64,000 nt of DNA from Arenibacter latericius DSM 15913 (GCF_000424985.1 NZ_AUKX01000013.1:44643-108642); one strand, 5' to 3'; positions 47,584 to 56,584 are shown, counted from the stretch's first letter. Numbers and translations are program-made. Notes: generated from the sequence alone by a model not told the origin.

Positions 47584-48111
47584 TCATAACTTTCTTATAT
47601 TCTTCAGGGAAATACCAACAAAGCAGTCGTCCATACAACCATTTTCAACATACCCACAGGTAGAGATAAGACCTTCGTTTTCAGCTTCAAAGAAGGTTTT
47701 AGCATTATTCCTGTCAATTAACCATTCCCTTTTGGCCTTCTCATATATTTCATCTAGTGTTAAAGCTTGGGCTGCGATTGTATTGGTTCTACTATTTATT
47801 TCACTTTCGTTCTCTGTCCACTCCAATTCTTCCTCTGGAATTTCAGTTGTTAGATCCACAGTAGACGTAAACTTAAAATGTCTTTGTATGATGGTACCTT
47901 CTGCAACTTGGATGGTTGTTTCCCATCTCAATCCTGTCCATGAAGCGCCTGGAACTACAAACTCATACGAATTGTTGGATGTCTCTTTAAAATCTAACCA
48001 CGCATTCACGCTTTTTTCAAAATCGTTTTGGTGGTTAATATCATCCTTATCACAAGAAGTTATGATACTTCCTAGAAATACGAATACAAGGCAATAAATA
48101 AAGGTTTTCAT
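47584..48111 (-). CDS. Hypothetical lipoprotein
   Basis: This 175-residue protein has a lipoprotein signal (MKTFIYCLVFVFLGSIITSC). The mature part has a beta-rich middle (NSYEFVVPGASWTGLRWETT, GTIIQRHFKFTSTVD), an acidic EEELEWTENESE stretch and a C-terminal cysteine trio (STCGYVENGCMDDCFVG) that may be disulfide-bonded. DUF6174-like proteins are a possible match. It is a lone gene with no clear terminator. Function unknown. Confidence 0.7.
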   Translation of the reverse strand: MKTFIYCLVFVFLGSIITSCDKDDINHQNDFEKSVNAWLDFKETSNNSYEFVVPGASWTGLRWETTIQVAEGTIIQRHFKFTSTVDLTTEIPEEELEWTENESEINSRTNTIAAQALTLDEIYEKAKREWLIDRNNAKTFFEAENEGLISTCGYVENGCMDDCFVGISLKNIRKL

Positions 48112-48383
48112 TATATGGTATAGGTTTAAGGATTATTAGATATTACAGAAGATGTTGGTAGCGTGAAAAGGTTGCTTACAGGACAATGGGTATGTGAGTT
48201 GTTTTAAATAGTAGTGAGACACGATAAGGCAAATAATTCGTTTCTGCATCTCGGGGATTGGATTTATTTACTTACATTTAATAAGGAGGAATAGGCTATG
48301 GTGAACATCTTTAAATAAAACGCTATTATTCTGACGATAGATAATCAGTCGTAGTAACCGTAGCAACTTTAAAAACCAAACAA

Positions 48384-49697
48384 ATGAAAAAGAAATTCAT
48401 CTTATTATTCCTTGCGGCCTTGTCATTGCAGGTAAGTATATCCCAAACTATTGATAGTGTAAAACTAGATGACTACTTCAATGCTTTAGAGGAAAACAAT
48501 AAGTTTATGGGGAGCGTTTCCCTTAAGAAAGATGGGGAGATCATTTACACCAAACAAATTGGTTTTTCCGATATTGAAACAAAGAAAAAGCCAGATGATA
48601 ATACAAAATATAGAATCGGGTCTATTTCAAAAACGTTTACGGCTGCCCTAGTATTTAGAGCAATTGAGGAAGGTAAGATAAAATTGGAGCAAACCATTGA
48701 GGGCTATTTTCCAACGGTAAAGAACAGTAATTTAATTACAATTGCTAATTTATTAAACCACAGAAGTGGAATTTATAACTTTACCAATGACGAAGCGTAT
48801 TTGGAGTACAATACCGAACCTAAAAGTGAAGAGGAGATGCTGTCCATTATTTCAAAATATGACAGCGCTTTTGAGCCCAATTCTAAATCTGAGTACAGCA
48901 ATTCTAATTATGTTCTTCTTTCCTTTATTCTTGAAAAACTTTATAAAAAGTCGTTCGCTGAGATTTTAAGTGAAAAGATTGTTGATCCAATTGGGTTGAA
49001 AAACACCTATTTCGGTGGTAAAATCGATATTGAAAAAAATGAAGCTAATTCGTATAAGGGAGACTGGGAGAAACAATCAGAAACGGACATGTCTATTCCT
49101 TTAGGAGCAGGAGGAATAGTATCTACTCCAACGGATATTTTACTTTTTGCAGAAGCACTTTTTAATTACAAAATTATTTCTGAGGAGAGTGTGACACAAA
49201 TGCAAACACTTAAAGATAACTATGGGATGGGGCTATTTAAAATGCCGTTCTATGAAAAATATAGTTTTGGGCATACCGGGGGAATAGACGGGTTTAGTTC
49301 TATGTTTGGGTATTTTCCAGAAGAGAAAAGTGCTTTTGCTTTAACCTCCAATGGTTCTAATTTTAATAATAATGATATAGCTATAGCCTTATTAAGCGCT
49401 CTTTTTAATAGGGATTTTACCGTGCCATCCTTTGAAACATATGAAGTTAGCTCAGATGATTTAGAGATGTATCTAGGGGTATATTCTAGTCCTAGTTTTC
49501 CCTTAAAAATATCCATTACTAAATCGGGTGCTATTTTAATGGCACAAGCAACAGGTCAGCCTTCATTTAATTTAGATGCTACGGAAAAGGATAAGTTTAA
49601 ATTTGATCAAGCAGGGATTGTTATGGAATTTGATCCTGCAAACAATCAAATGACCCTTAAACAAGGAGGAGGCGTTTTTGTACTTACCAAAGAATAG
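48384..49697 (+). CDS. Exported serine hydrolase (beta-lactamase/class C family)
   Basis: This 437-residue protein has a signal peptide (MKKKFILLFLAALSLQVSIS). The serine-hydrolase motifs are SISK (S80-K83) in the SxxK position, the tyrosine motif in SEYSNSNY, and HTGG in place of KTG. This places it among the beta-lactamase-related (S12) esterases and D-amino peptidases rather than true resistance enzymes. A C-terminal lipocalin-like domain (about 355-437) follows, common in this family. It is a single gene with its own terminator. Confidence 0.9.
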   Translation: MKKKFILLFLAALSLQVSISQTIDSVKLDDYFNALEENNKFMGSVSLKKDGEIIYTKQIGFSDIETKKKPDDNTKYRIGSISKTFTAALVFRAIEEGKIKLEQTIEGYFPTVKNSNLITIANLLNHRSGIYNFTNDEAYLEYNTEPKSEEEMLSIISKYDSAFEPNSKSEYSNSNYVLLSFILEKLYKKSFAEILSEKIVDPIGLKNTYFGGKIDIEKNEANSYKGDWEKQSETDMSIPLGAGGIVSTPTDILLFAEALFNYKIISEESVTQMQTLKDNYGMGLFKMPFYEKYSFGHTGGIDGFSSMFGYFPEEKSAFALTSNGSNFNNNDIAIALLSALFNRDFTVPSFETYEVSSDDLEMYLGVYSSPSFPLKISITKSGAILMAQATGQPSFNLDATEKDKFKFDQAGIVMEFDPANNQMTLKQGGGVFVLTKE

Positions 49698-49787
49698 ATT
49701 GTTGAGGTAACAAAATTCCATTTGATCAATCGGACGGAAAATTACTCTTCAACCAAAAAGGTTGTCTGCATATATTTTGATTTTTAA

Positions 49788-49831
49788 TAAAAGACCTTCC
49801 TACTACAGCATCGAATAGGAAGGTCTTTCTT
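49788..49831 (+). terminator. Terminator of the serine hydrolase gene
   Basis: AAAGACCTTCCTA pairs perfectly with TAGGAAGGTCTTT around a loop of about 11 nt and is followed by a T-rich stretch. It may also act on the DUF2892 transcript from the other side. Confidence 0.75.
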
Positions 49832-49919
49832 AAATTCATAAGCATTTGTCTAGATGCTAAGAGTTAATAAAGTATCGTTGTCACCTGTTGCCATTAAGAA
49901 ACCCTATTAAGAATGATAA

Positions 49920-50165
49920 CTATTTAGACTTTACCTCTTCATATGTAAGCTCTTCTGAATTAGATCTATTTTCATTTGTAGGTGAAACGGAACAGTTTCC
50001 CGTAGCACAGCAGCCAATGTTCAGTAGAGGCATCACAGTAAAGGCAACGCCTATGGCAATTAACATCCACATTCCTGTTCTTACTCCGTCAATTAAAAGG
50101 TAGAGGCCAATTGCCAATCTAATGAAGCGAAATAGGTTCCAATTATTACGAATATTGTTTATCAT
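49920..50165 (-). CDS. DUF2892 (YgaP-like) membrane protein
   Basis: This 81-residue protein has two membrane helices separated by a short turn (FRFIRLAIGLYLLIDGVRTG and MWMLIAIGVAFTVMPLLN), followed by three cysteines (IGCCATGNCSV) and an acidic tail. This is the DUF2892 domain that, in YgaP, anchors a rhodanese in the membrane. It lies 24 bp downstream of the persulfide dioxygenase-rhodanese gene. A partnership in sulfane-sulfur transfer is therefore plausible. Confidence 0.88.
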   Translation of the reverse strand: MINNIRNNWNLFRFIRLAIGLYLLIDGVRTGMWMLIAIGVAFTVMPLLNIGCCATGNCSVSPTNENRSNSEELTYEEVKSK

Positions 50166-50189
50166 TTCTAGTTTTCCTTAAACCTGAAT

Positions 50190-51581
50190 TTATTGGGCAA
50201 CTTTGTTGCCTTTTTCTAACCATTCTTTCATTCCTCCCGAATAGTTTTTCACTTTATCAAAGCCATTTTTTCTCAATAACGAATAAGCAGTGGTAGCCCT
50301 ATCCCCACTTTGGCAGTGAATAACCACTTGTTTGTCCTTACTTATTTTATCTAGGTTGTCTTGAAGTGTACCCACAAAAACATTATCTGCACCCTCTACG
50401 TGTGCCGTTTTATATTCACTTGCCCCGCGAACATCTACTATCTGTACGTTCTTATTTCCTAGGTAAGATTTAAAAGATTCAATATCGATTACATCTGCTG
50501 TTTGGAGTTCTAATCCTAAATTGTCTACTTCTGAAATATAACCGTAGATATTATCTAAACCAATACGCATTAGTTTTCTAGTAAGATCTTCCATTTGGTG
50601 GTCGTCTGCTACCAATACAAACTGTTCTTGGTAATTTAAGATCCACCCAGCCCAAGTAGCGAAGGAGTTGTTTCCTTGAATATTGATACTTCCTGGAATA
50701 AATCCTTTAGCGAATTCTGTTTTATCACGAGCATCTATAATTTTAAGTCCATTTTCATATGCCGTTAAGAACGCTTCTTTATCTAATTTGGGATGCTTTG
50801 GAACTTCTACCAATAAAGGACGATTCACTTTGTTCAGATGCTTCATCATCGCAAAATACTTTGGTGGCTCTGGTTGCCCTTCTAAAAGGTTATTGGTAAA
50901 ACCCCTTTCATCACCTTCATATTGGAATGCCCAATTTCGAATCTTCTCGTATCCTACGGTAGAGCTTGGTACGGCTCCTAGAGCCTTTCCGCAAGCTGAT
51001 CCGGCACCGTGACCAGGCCAAACCTGGATGTGAGCGGGGAGTTCTGCAAATCGCTGTATAGACTCAAACATTTGCTTAGCGCCCTTCTCTTGCGTACCCT
51101 TTAATCCGGCAGCTTTCTCCAACAAATCAGGTCTACCTACATCTCCTACAAAAACAAAGTCGCCCGTAAAAATCATCACAGGTTCATCTGTAGCTGGGTG
51201 GTCTGTCAGTAGAAAACTTATACTTTCTGGTGTGTGACCAGGAGTGTGCAATACCTCTAAACTTAGGTTGCCAACGGTAATTTTATCGCCATGTTTTAAT
51301 CCTTCATGGGGGAACTGGTACTGCCAATCCTCACCACCTTCATCGGATAAGTATAGTGCGCCTCCGGTAACGGCTGCCAACTCCCTAGATCCAGAGAGGA
51401 AATCTGCATGAATATGGGTTTCAGCAATATGAGTAATTTTCATATTGTTCTGTTCAGCAATTTCTAGGTATACATCAATATCTCTTTGAGCATCTATAAC
51501 AATGGCTTCATTTTTTGCTTGACATCCTATAAAGTAGCTCGCTTGCGCTAAACTTTTATCATATACGTGTTGAAAAAACAT
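50190..51581 (-). CDS. Persulfide dioxygenase-rhodanese fusion (ETHE1-like MBL hydrolase)
   Basis: This 463-residue protein has an N-terminal metallo-beta-lactamase domain with the metal ligands in THIHADF (H56, H58, D60), H115 (TPGHTPES), D141 (TGDFVF) and H191 (WPGHG), as in persulfide dioxygenases. Two rhodanese domains follow. The first (about 275-350) lacks the catalytic cysteine; the second has C423 in HCQSGDR. It oxidises glutathione or other persulfides to sulfite and moves sulfane sulfur. Its promoter carries a palindrome (51717-51730). Confidence 0.93.
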   Translation of the reverse strand: MFFQHVYDKSLAQASYFIGCQAKNEAIVIDAQRDIDVYLEIAEQNNMKITHIAETHIHADFLSGSRELAAVTGGALYLSDEGGEDWQYQFPHEGLKHGDKITVGNLSLEVLHTPGHTPESISFLLTDHPATDEPVMIFTGDFVFVGDVGRPDLLEKAAGLKGTQEKGAKQMFESIQRFAELPAHIQVWPGHGAGSACGKALGAVPSSTVGYEKIRNWAFQYEGDERGFTNNLLEGQPEPPKYFAMMKHLNKVNRPLLVEVPKHPKLDKEAFLTAYENGLKIIDARDKTEFAKGFIPGSINIQGNNSFATWAGWILNYQEQFVLVADDHQMEDLTRKLMRIGLDNIYGYISEVDNLGLELQTADVIDIESFKSYLGNKNVQIVDVRGASEYKTAHVEGADNVFVGTLQDNLDKISKDKQVVIHCQSGDRATTAYSLLRKNGFDKVKNYSGGMKEWLEKGNKVAQ

Positions 51582-51686
51582 ATCTTATTTCTTTTAATTA
51601 TTTATTGTTTTTATAATCTAATTCCCTAACCTATTAGTTAATGATATTTTGTCTAGGGGGTATTTTTTAGATATTTAGTCATACAG

Positions 51687-51694
51687 TAAAAATA
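51687..51694 (-). promoter_or_regulatory. -7 box of the persulfide dioxygenase promoter
   Basis: The minus strand reads TATTTTTA (five of six fixed TAnnTTTG positions). It starts exactly 22 nt after the palindrome at 51717-51730, the same spacing as at the tauE and yeeE promoters. Confidence 0.55.
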
Positions 51695-51716
51695 CCAACT
51701 GTTTTTCACTTATAAA

Positions 51717-51730
51717 GTAACTTAGGTTAC
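51717..51730 (-). promoter_or_regulatory. Palindromic operator, site A (persulfide dioxygenase)
   Basis: The minus strand reads GTAACCTAAGTTAC, a perfect 5-4-5 inverted repeat of the same geometry as CRP/FNR-family sites. Its centre falls near -41 from the predicted start, the class II activator position. It shares its form with sites B and C. Confidence 0.65.
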
Positions 51731-51765
51731 ATAGAATATTTTATTTAGTTGGAAAAACCCTTTAT

Positions 51766-52572
51766 TTAAAAGAACAATTCTTTGATGAGTACATAGATTC
51801 CCATAAGCAGTACAAACCAACCAAACCCTACTTTAAGTCGACTTCCTCCTACTTTTTTAGATAGAAAGATACCTATAAATATGCCCACTACAGATAGGCC
51901 AGTAAAAGTTGATAGCATTAGCCAGTCTATCACCTCATCTCCCTGTAGGTCTCCAATAAAACCTAAAAGTGACTTTGCTGCAATGATAAAGAGGGAGGTA
52001 CCTACCGCTAATTTCATGGGCATCTTTGCTAATAGTACTAGTGCGGGAATGATTAAAAATCCACCGCCTGCACCAACCAATCCGGTAAGAATTCCAACTA
52101 CCGTTCCTTCTAACAAGATCATTGGATAGTTATATATGATTTTTTCTGAATTGGTATCGTTACACTTGGGGCATGGGCGAATCATGGAGATAGAGGCTAA
52201 TATCATTACAATGGCAAAAAGCACCATTAAAGCAATTGATTTGGTGAAATGGAATTCTCCAATAGAAAATAGTACATCCGGAATTATAGGTACTAAAAAA
52301 GCTCTAGTTATATATACGGAAATAATAGAAGGAATACCGAAAATAAGCACTGTTTTATAATCTACCTTTTTTTGAAATGCATTTTGTATGCCGCCAACAA
52401 GTGAGGTGGTGCCTACTACAAAAAGGGAGTACGCCGTTGCCAATACCGGTTCAACTGCCATGATATAAACTAAAATAGGGACTGTTAATATAGATCCTCC
52501 GCTTCCTATAAGACCTAAAGAGATTCCTACTAATACGGCAAGAGCATATCCTATAAGTTGTGAAATTTCCAT
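51766..52572 (-). CDS. TauE/SafE (TSUP) family sulfur-compound transporter
   Basis: This 268-residue inner-membrane protein has about eight helices and the TSUP halves GISLGLIGSGGSILTVPILV and VVGILTGLVGAGGGFLIIPALV. The central CPKC (about 133-136) is a feature of the variant found next to persulfide dioxygenase genes. It moves sulfite, sulfoacetate, thiosulfate or a related sulfur ion; direction is not readable. Site B with its -7 box lies just upstream, and the gene is divergent from cydA. Confidence 0.92.
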   Translation of the reverse strand: MEISQLIGYALAVLVGISLGLIGSGGSILTVPILVYIMAVEPVLATAYSLFVVGTTSLVGGIQNAFQKKVDYKTVLIFGIPSIISVYITRAFLVPIIPDVLFSIGEFHFTKSIALMVLFAIVMILASISMIRPCPKCNDTNSEKIIYNYPMILLEGTVVGILTGLVGAGGGFLIIPALVLLAKMPMKLAVGTSLFIIAAKSLLGFIGDLQGDEVIDWLMLSTFTGLSVVGIFIGIFLSKKVGGSRLKVGFGWFVLLMGIYVLIKELFF

Positions 52573-52599
52573 GATAAAAAAGGTGTTATTTTATGAATG

Positions 52600-52607
52600 C
52601 GAAATTA
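52600..52607 (-). promoter_or_regulatory. -7 box of the tauE promoter
   Basis: The minus strand reads TAATTTCG, with five of six fixed TAnnTTTG positions. It starts 22 nt after the palindrome at 52630-52643 and 28 bp before the tauE start codon. Confidence 0.55.
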
Positions 52608-52629
52608 GTACTCCTTTTCTCTATGCACA

Positions 52630-52643
52630 GTAACATTGGTTAC
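52630..52643 (-). promoter_or_regulatory. Palindromic operator, site B (tauE)
   Basis: The minus strand reads GTAACCAATGTTAC, with perfect GTAAC/GTTAC arms. It ends 58 bp from the tauE start codon, the same distance as site C from its yeeE start. It also lies in the shared gap with cydA, but far upstream of the cydA -7 box. Confidence 0.65.
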
Positions 52644-52733
52644 AGAGGGATTTCACTAGTCTAATTAATATAAAGAAATATAATTGTTTAGATATCTAAG
52701 AAGCGTCTAATCGTCCACATGGCTGTTTTACAT

Positions 52734-52741
52734 TATATTTG
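52734..52741 (+). promoter_or_regulatory. Candidate -7 box of cydAB
   Basis: TATATTTG matches TAnnTTTG perfectly, 74 bp before the cydA start codon. Site B is about 90 bp upstream of it, too far for class II activation. Confidence 0.4.
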
Positions 52742-52815
52742 TATAGGTCTATTTCCATGACTTTTATTGAGAATGAGCGAAAGGCTAGTAATTAAATAAA
52801 CAAAGTATTTCCACT

Positions 52816-54156
52816 ATGGAGGATATGATTCTTTACAATAGGCTTCAATTTGCCTTTACAATTACCTTTCACTATTTGTTTCCACAGCTTACTATGGGGC
52901 TCTCCCTGATGATTGTTTATTTTAAATGGAAGTTTTTGCGGACTGAGAATGAGGACTACAATCACGCTTCTAAATTTTGGATGAAAATATTTGCACTCAA
53001 TTTTGCTATGGGTGTTGTTACAGGGATTCCAATGGAATTTCAGTTTGGCACTAATTGGGCTAAATTTTCTGAACTTACTGGTAGTGTCATTGGACAAACT
53101 TTAGCTATGGAAGGAATGTTTTCCTTCTTTTTGGAATCTTCATTTCTAGGAATGTTCATTTTTGGAGAAAAACTCTTAGGGCACCGACTTCATTTTCTTA
53201 CGGGGTTGTTAGTTTTTATTGGGTCCTGGGCTAGTGGTTTTTTAATCATTGCTACGCACTCTTGGATGCAGCATCCGGTAGGTTATGAAATCCTTGAAAA
53301 TGGAAAATTTGTACTCAATAACTTTAGTGCTTTGTTTAGTAACCCTTGGTTATGGCCATCTTATTTACACAATCAGGCAGGTTCACTTATAACTAGTTCC
53401 TTCTTTGTAGCTGCTATAGGGGCTTTTTACCTTCTGAGCAATAAGCATAGTCGTTTCGGTAAATTATTCGTGAAAACTGGGGTGATTTTTGGATTGATTT
53501 CTTCGATTATAGTAGCGTTTCCTACAGGGGATTGGGCTGCTAAAAATGTAGTTAAATATCAGCCAGTAACCTTCGCAGCAATGGAAGGTATATTTGAGAC
53601 AGAAAAAGGAGGAGCAGAAATAATATTGGTGGGGCAACCCGATATGATCAATAAAAAGATAGATAACAAAATAGCCGTTCCTAATATTTTAAGCTTTCTA
53701 ACCTACCAACGATGGGATGCCGAAATTAAAGGGTTGAATGAGTTTGATGAGTCGCTTCACCCCACCAATGTTCCAGGTTTGTATTATGCGTATCATATTA
53801 TGGTTGGGCTAGGAACAATCTTTATTGGTATTATGGTGCTGGCCACTTTTTTACTGTGGAAAAACAGATTGTATCAAACAAAGTGGCTACTCTGGGTGCT
53901 CATGTTTATGATTCCATTCCCATACATTGCTAATACAGCAGGGTGGTATACAGCAGAATTGGGAAGGCAACCGTGGTTGGTTTATAACTTAATGTTAATG
54001 AGAGATGGTATTTCCCCTACGGTATCGTCTGGGAATGCATTGTTTACCCTACTTGGGTTTGTAGGCTTATATCTGCTTCTTGGATTGTTATTTCTTTTGT
54101 TGGTAGCAAAAATTGTCAGAAAGGGACCTGAAGCTCCAATCGTTTTAAAACAATAA
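52816..54156 (+). CDS. cydA: Cytochrome bd quinol oxidase subunit I
   Basis: This 446-residue membrane protein has about nine helices. The heme ligand H19 is in FTITFHYLFPQLTMG, the conserved GRQPW stretch is near residue 385 and the Q loop is of the short type. Together with CydB it oxidises quinol and reduces oxygen to water; it does not pump protons and has high oxygen affinity. Cytochrome bd is known for resistance to sulfide. It is divergent from tauE and 3 bp from cydB. Confidence 0.97.
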   Translation: MEDMILYNRLQFAFTITFHYLFPQLTMGLSLMIVYFKWKFLRTENEDYNHASKFWMKIFALNFAMGVVTGIPMEFQFGTNWAKFSELTGSVIGQTLAMEGMFSFFLESSFLGMFIFGEKLLGHRLHFLTGLLVFIGSWASGFLIIATHSWMQHPVGYEILENGKFVLNNFSALFSNPWLWPSYLHNQAGSLITSSFFVAAIGAFYLLSNKHSRFGKLFVKTGVIFGLISSIIVAFPTGDWAAKNVVKYQPVTFAAMEGIFETEKGGAEIILVGQPDMINKKIDNKIAVPNILSFLTYQRWDAEIKGLNEFDESLHPTNVPGLYYAYHIMVGLGTIFIGIMVLATFLLWKNRLYQTKWLLWVLMFMIPFPYIANTAGWYTAELGRQPWLVYNLMLMRDGISPTVSSGNALFTLLGFVGLYLLLGLLFLLLVAKIVRKGPEAPIVLKQ

Positions 54157-54159
54157 GCT

Positions 54160-55236
54160 ATGGAAATATTTTGGTTTGTAGTGTTGATGTTCATGTTGGC
54201 CGTTTACGTAATTTTAGATGGTTATGACTTTGGTGCAGGCATCGTTCATTTGTTTTTCACTAAATCCGAGGAAGAGAAAAAGGCGGTAACCAATGCAATA
54301 GGTCCTTTTTGGGATGCTAATGAAGTATGGCTTATCGCAGTAGGGGGTGTGTTGTTTTTTGCCTTTCCTACCTTATATGCATCGGCGTTTAGTGGATTTT
54401 ATTTACCACTGATAATGGTACTCTGGTTGCTTATCTTCCGAGCTATTGGGTTGGAATTAAGAGGCCAAATACATAATAGGTTATGGGAGAAATTATGGGA
54501 TAAAGCTTTTGGCATAGCAAGCCTTTTATTAGCACTGTTTTTTGGTGTTGCTTTAGGAAATGTAGTTCGTGGTGTAAACCTGGGAATGGTAGAGAATGGT
54601 GTGTCTACCCAAGAGTCTCATTACTTCTTTCTAGCACTATGGAATCCCACCTTAGATCCGCTAGCAGAGCAGCAGGGGGTTATTGACTGGTTTACGGTTT
54701 TACTTGGTATAGTTGCGGTGGTAACTCTTACCATACACGGGGCTAATTGGGTAATTTTTAAAACATCAACACACTTAAATGCACGATTAAGAAATGTTAT
54801 CTATAAACTTAATTTTGTTTTATTAGGTCTAGTACTTCTTTCTGCTAGTTTGTGGCATTTTGTAAAGCCATTTCCCTTAGTTAATTTAAGAACACATTAT
54901 TGGTTATGGGTGTTTCCTATTATGGCGGCTATTGGCTTATTGGGACAGTTTTGGATAAAAAAGTTTAAAAAGGATCTGACAGGTTTTTTGTTTTCTGCCA
55001 TGTTTATTTTTGGGAGCTTTGCAACAACAGTAGCCTCCATGTTCCCTAACTTATTACCCTCTACCAATGGGGTAAATCCTTCTTTAACCGTTCAGAACAT
55101 GGCGGCCCCGGAGTATGGACTTTCTGTAGGGGTATACTGGTTTGTTATAGCAGCAATTCTTGTGATACTGTACACTGTAATCCAATTTAGGGTGTTTAAA
55201 GGAAAGATGGATGATGTTGGATATGGAGATCACTAA
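54160..55236 (+). CDS. cydB: Cytochrome bd quinol oxidase subunit II
   Basis: This 358-residue protein has about eight helices and the family start FWFVVLMFMLAVYVILDGYDFGAG, with GPFWDANEVWLIAVGG and the late YGLSVGVYWFV segment. It packs with CydA to form the bd oxidase. It follows cydA by 3 bp, so they are translated from one message. No CydX-like small ORF or cydDC genes are seen downstream. A hairpin at 55349-55377 lies beyond its stop codon. Confidence 0.97.
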   Translation: MEIFWFVVLMFMLAVYVILDGYDFGAGIVHLFFTKSEEEKKAVTNAIGPFWDANEVWLIAVGGVLFFAFPTLYASAFSGFYLPLIMVLWLLIFRAIGLELRGQIHNRLWEKLWDKAFGIASLLLALFFGVALGNVVRGVNLGMVENGVSTQESHYFFLALWNPTLDPLAEQQGVIDWFTVLLGIVAVVTLTIHGANWVIFKTSTHLNARLRNVIYKLNFVLLGLVLLSASLWHFVKPFPLVNLRTHYWLWVFPIMAAIGLLGQFWIKKFKKDLTGFLFSAMFIFGSFATTVASMFPNLLPSTNGVNPSLTVQNMAAPEYGLSVGVYWFVIAAILVILYTVIQFRVFKGKMDDVGYGDH

Positions 55237-55348
55237 AATGTCTGGTATTGCTAAGGTTGATGTAATCTACCATTAGTGAAGTTTACCGTTTAAATATACA
55301 GATACCGTGTTGATGGTTTTCATTGTAAAATCACTTTAGTACAAATAA

Positions 55349-55377
55349 AAGCACCTTCCTTGGGGAGGGAAGGTGCT
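55349..55377 (-). terminator. Terminator of the yeeE pair
   Basis: AGCACCTTCC pairs with GGAAGGTGCT around a short loop. The minus strand has a following TTTTATTT run, so it mainly serves the leftward transporter genes, but it lies between convergent units. Confidence 0.7.
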
Positions 55378-55458
55378 GAATTAGAAACTCAATATTAGCT
55401 TCTAAAACTAAATTCTGACTGTTATATTCCGTTTAAGATTATAGGGAGTTTAAACTAA

Positions 55459-55872
55459 CTAATGCGGTAATTTATGTCTTAACATACCATAGATCCAGGT
55501 ACCTAATACCGCTCCAAAAATTACGATCAAAATAGGGAAATAACCTGCACCTGTTAATACAAACATAGGTCCTGGACAAGCTCCTGCTAAAGCCCAGCCT
55601 AACCCGAACAGAATTCCTCCAATTAAATAACGGGAGATGCTTTTGTCCTTATCAGCAATTACAATAGGATTACCGTTGATATCTTTTATGTTATTTCTTT
55701 TTATAAACTGCACTATAATAATCCCTACTATAAGTGCAGATCCCATTAGGCCGTACATATGTATGGATTGAAAGTTGAACATTTCATAGATGCGGAACCA
55801 GGATGCTGCTTCCGATTTATACATCACTATTCCAAAGAATACTCCTATGATTGGGAAAACTATATTTCTCAT
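55459..55872 (-). CDS. YeeE/YedE family transporter half, subunit B (DUF6691)
   Basis: This 137-residue protein has about four helices with the motif GLGWALAGACPGPMFVLTGAG carrying a conserved cysteine (C99). It is one half of a split YeeE/YedE transporter. Such proteins import thiosulfate by passing it along conserved cysteines. It is 119 bp downstream of the other half on the same strand, and the two probably form one transporter. Confidence 0.9.
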   Translation of the reverse strand: MRNIVFPIIGVFFGIVMYKSEAASWFRIYEMFNFQSIHMYGLMGSALIVGIIIVQFIKRNNIKDINGNPIVIADKDKSISRYLIGGILFGLGWALAGACPGPMFVLTGAGYFPILIVIFGAVLGTWIYGMLRHKLPH

Positions 55873-55991
55873 TGTAGATATGCGTTAAAAATTAAATGGT
55901 GTTCTGTTTGTTATACTTACCCTTGAAATAGCACTATTTTAATGCTGTTTTCCATACTGGATAAGTTTTTAAAACGGGTTAATAATATCAA

Positions 55992-56549
55992 CTAAAATAT
56001 AAACGGGAAGATTAAATGAATCATAATCAATCCGCCTATAAAAAAGCCAATGGTAGCAATGAGCGAGGGCATTTGTAAGTTGCTTATACCTGAAATAGAG
56101 TGCCCAGAAGTACATCCACCCGCATAACGTGCTCCAAAGCCAACTAGTAATCCGCCAATCAACAATAAAATTATTGTTGTAGGAGAAGAAAATGCATCGT
56201 CTCCAAATAATTCGGTGGGTACATAGGTGGTTCCGGCACTCTCAAAACCTGAGGCTTTTAACTGCTCAATTGTTTTGGGATTGAGGTCGGGAACCTGATT
56301 TTCTGATAAATACTGTGATCCTACAAATCCGCCAATAATAGCTCCTATCATTACCAGTAAGTTCCATCTTTGGGTTTTCCAATCGAACTGAAAGAAATTA
56401 CTAGTTTTACCAGCTCCACCCATGGCGCATAGGGTTCTTAAGTTAGAAGACATTCCAAAGTTTCTACCTACATAGAGAAGGGTAAACATGGTTATAGCTA
56501 TCAAGGGGCCACTTACATACCAAGGCCAAGGTTCTAAAATCCATTCCAT
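55992..56549 (-). CDS. YeeE/YedE family transporter half, subunit A
   Basis: This 185-residue protein has about five helices and the family motifs around C41 (LRTLCAMGG) and GFGARYAGGCTSGHSISG with C146. These cysteines bind thiosulfate in structurally known YeeE. It is the first half of the split transporter, transcribed before subunit B. Site C and its -7 box lie upstream at the same spacing as at tauE, so its expression is probably tied to the other sulfur genes. Confidence 0.92.
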   Translation of the reverse strand: MEWILEPWPWYVSGPLIAITMFTLLYVGRNFGMSSNLRTLCAMGGAGKTSNFFQFDWKTQRWNLLVMIGAIIGGFVGSQYLSENQVPDLNPKTIEQLKASGFESAGTTYVPTELFGDDAFSSPTTIILLLIGGLLVGFGARYAGGCTSGHSISGISNLQMPSLIATIGFFIGGLIMIHLIFPFIF

Positions 56550-56576
56550 AATTAATTGTAATATTTAAAAGGACTG

Positions 56577-56584
56577 CAAATATC
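56577..56584 (-). promoter_or_regulatory. -7 box of the yeeE promoter
   Basis: The minus strand reads GATATTTG (five of six fixed TAnnTTTG positions), starting 22 nt after the palindrome at 56607-56620 and 28 bp before the start codon. Confidence 0.55.

Noticed and set aside
52630..52643. Site B as activator of cydA
   Set aside because: It lies about 90 bp upstream of the cydA -7 box, while its distance to the tauE -7 box matches sites A and C exactly; assigned to tauE only.
52792..53097. Minus-strand ORF opposite the cydA start
   Set aside because: Shadow of the conserved CydA N-terminus.
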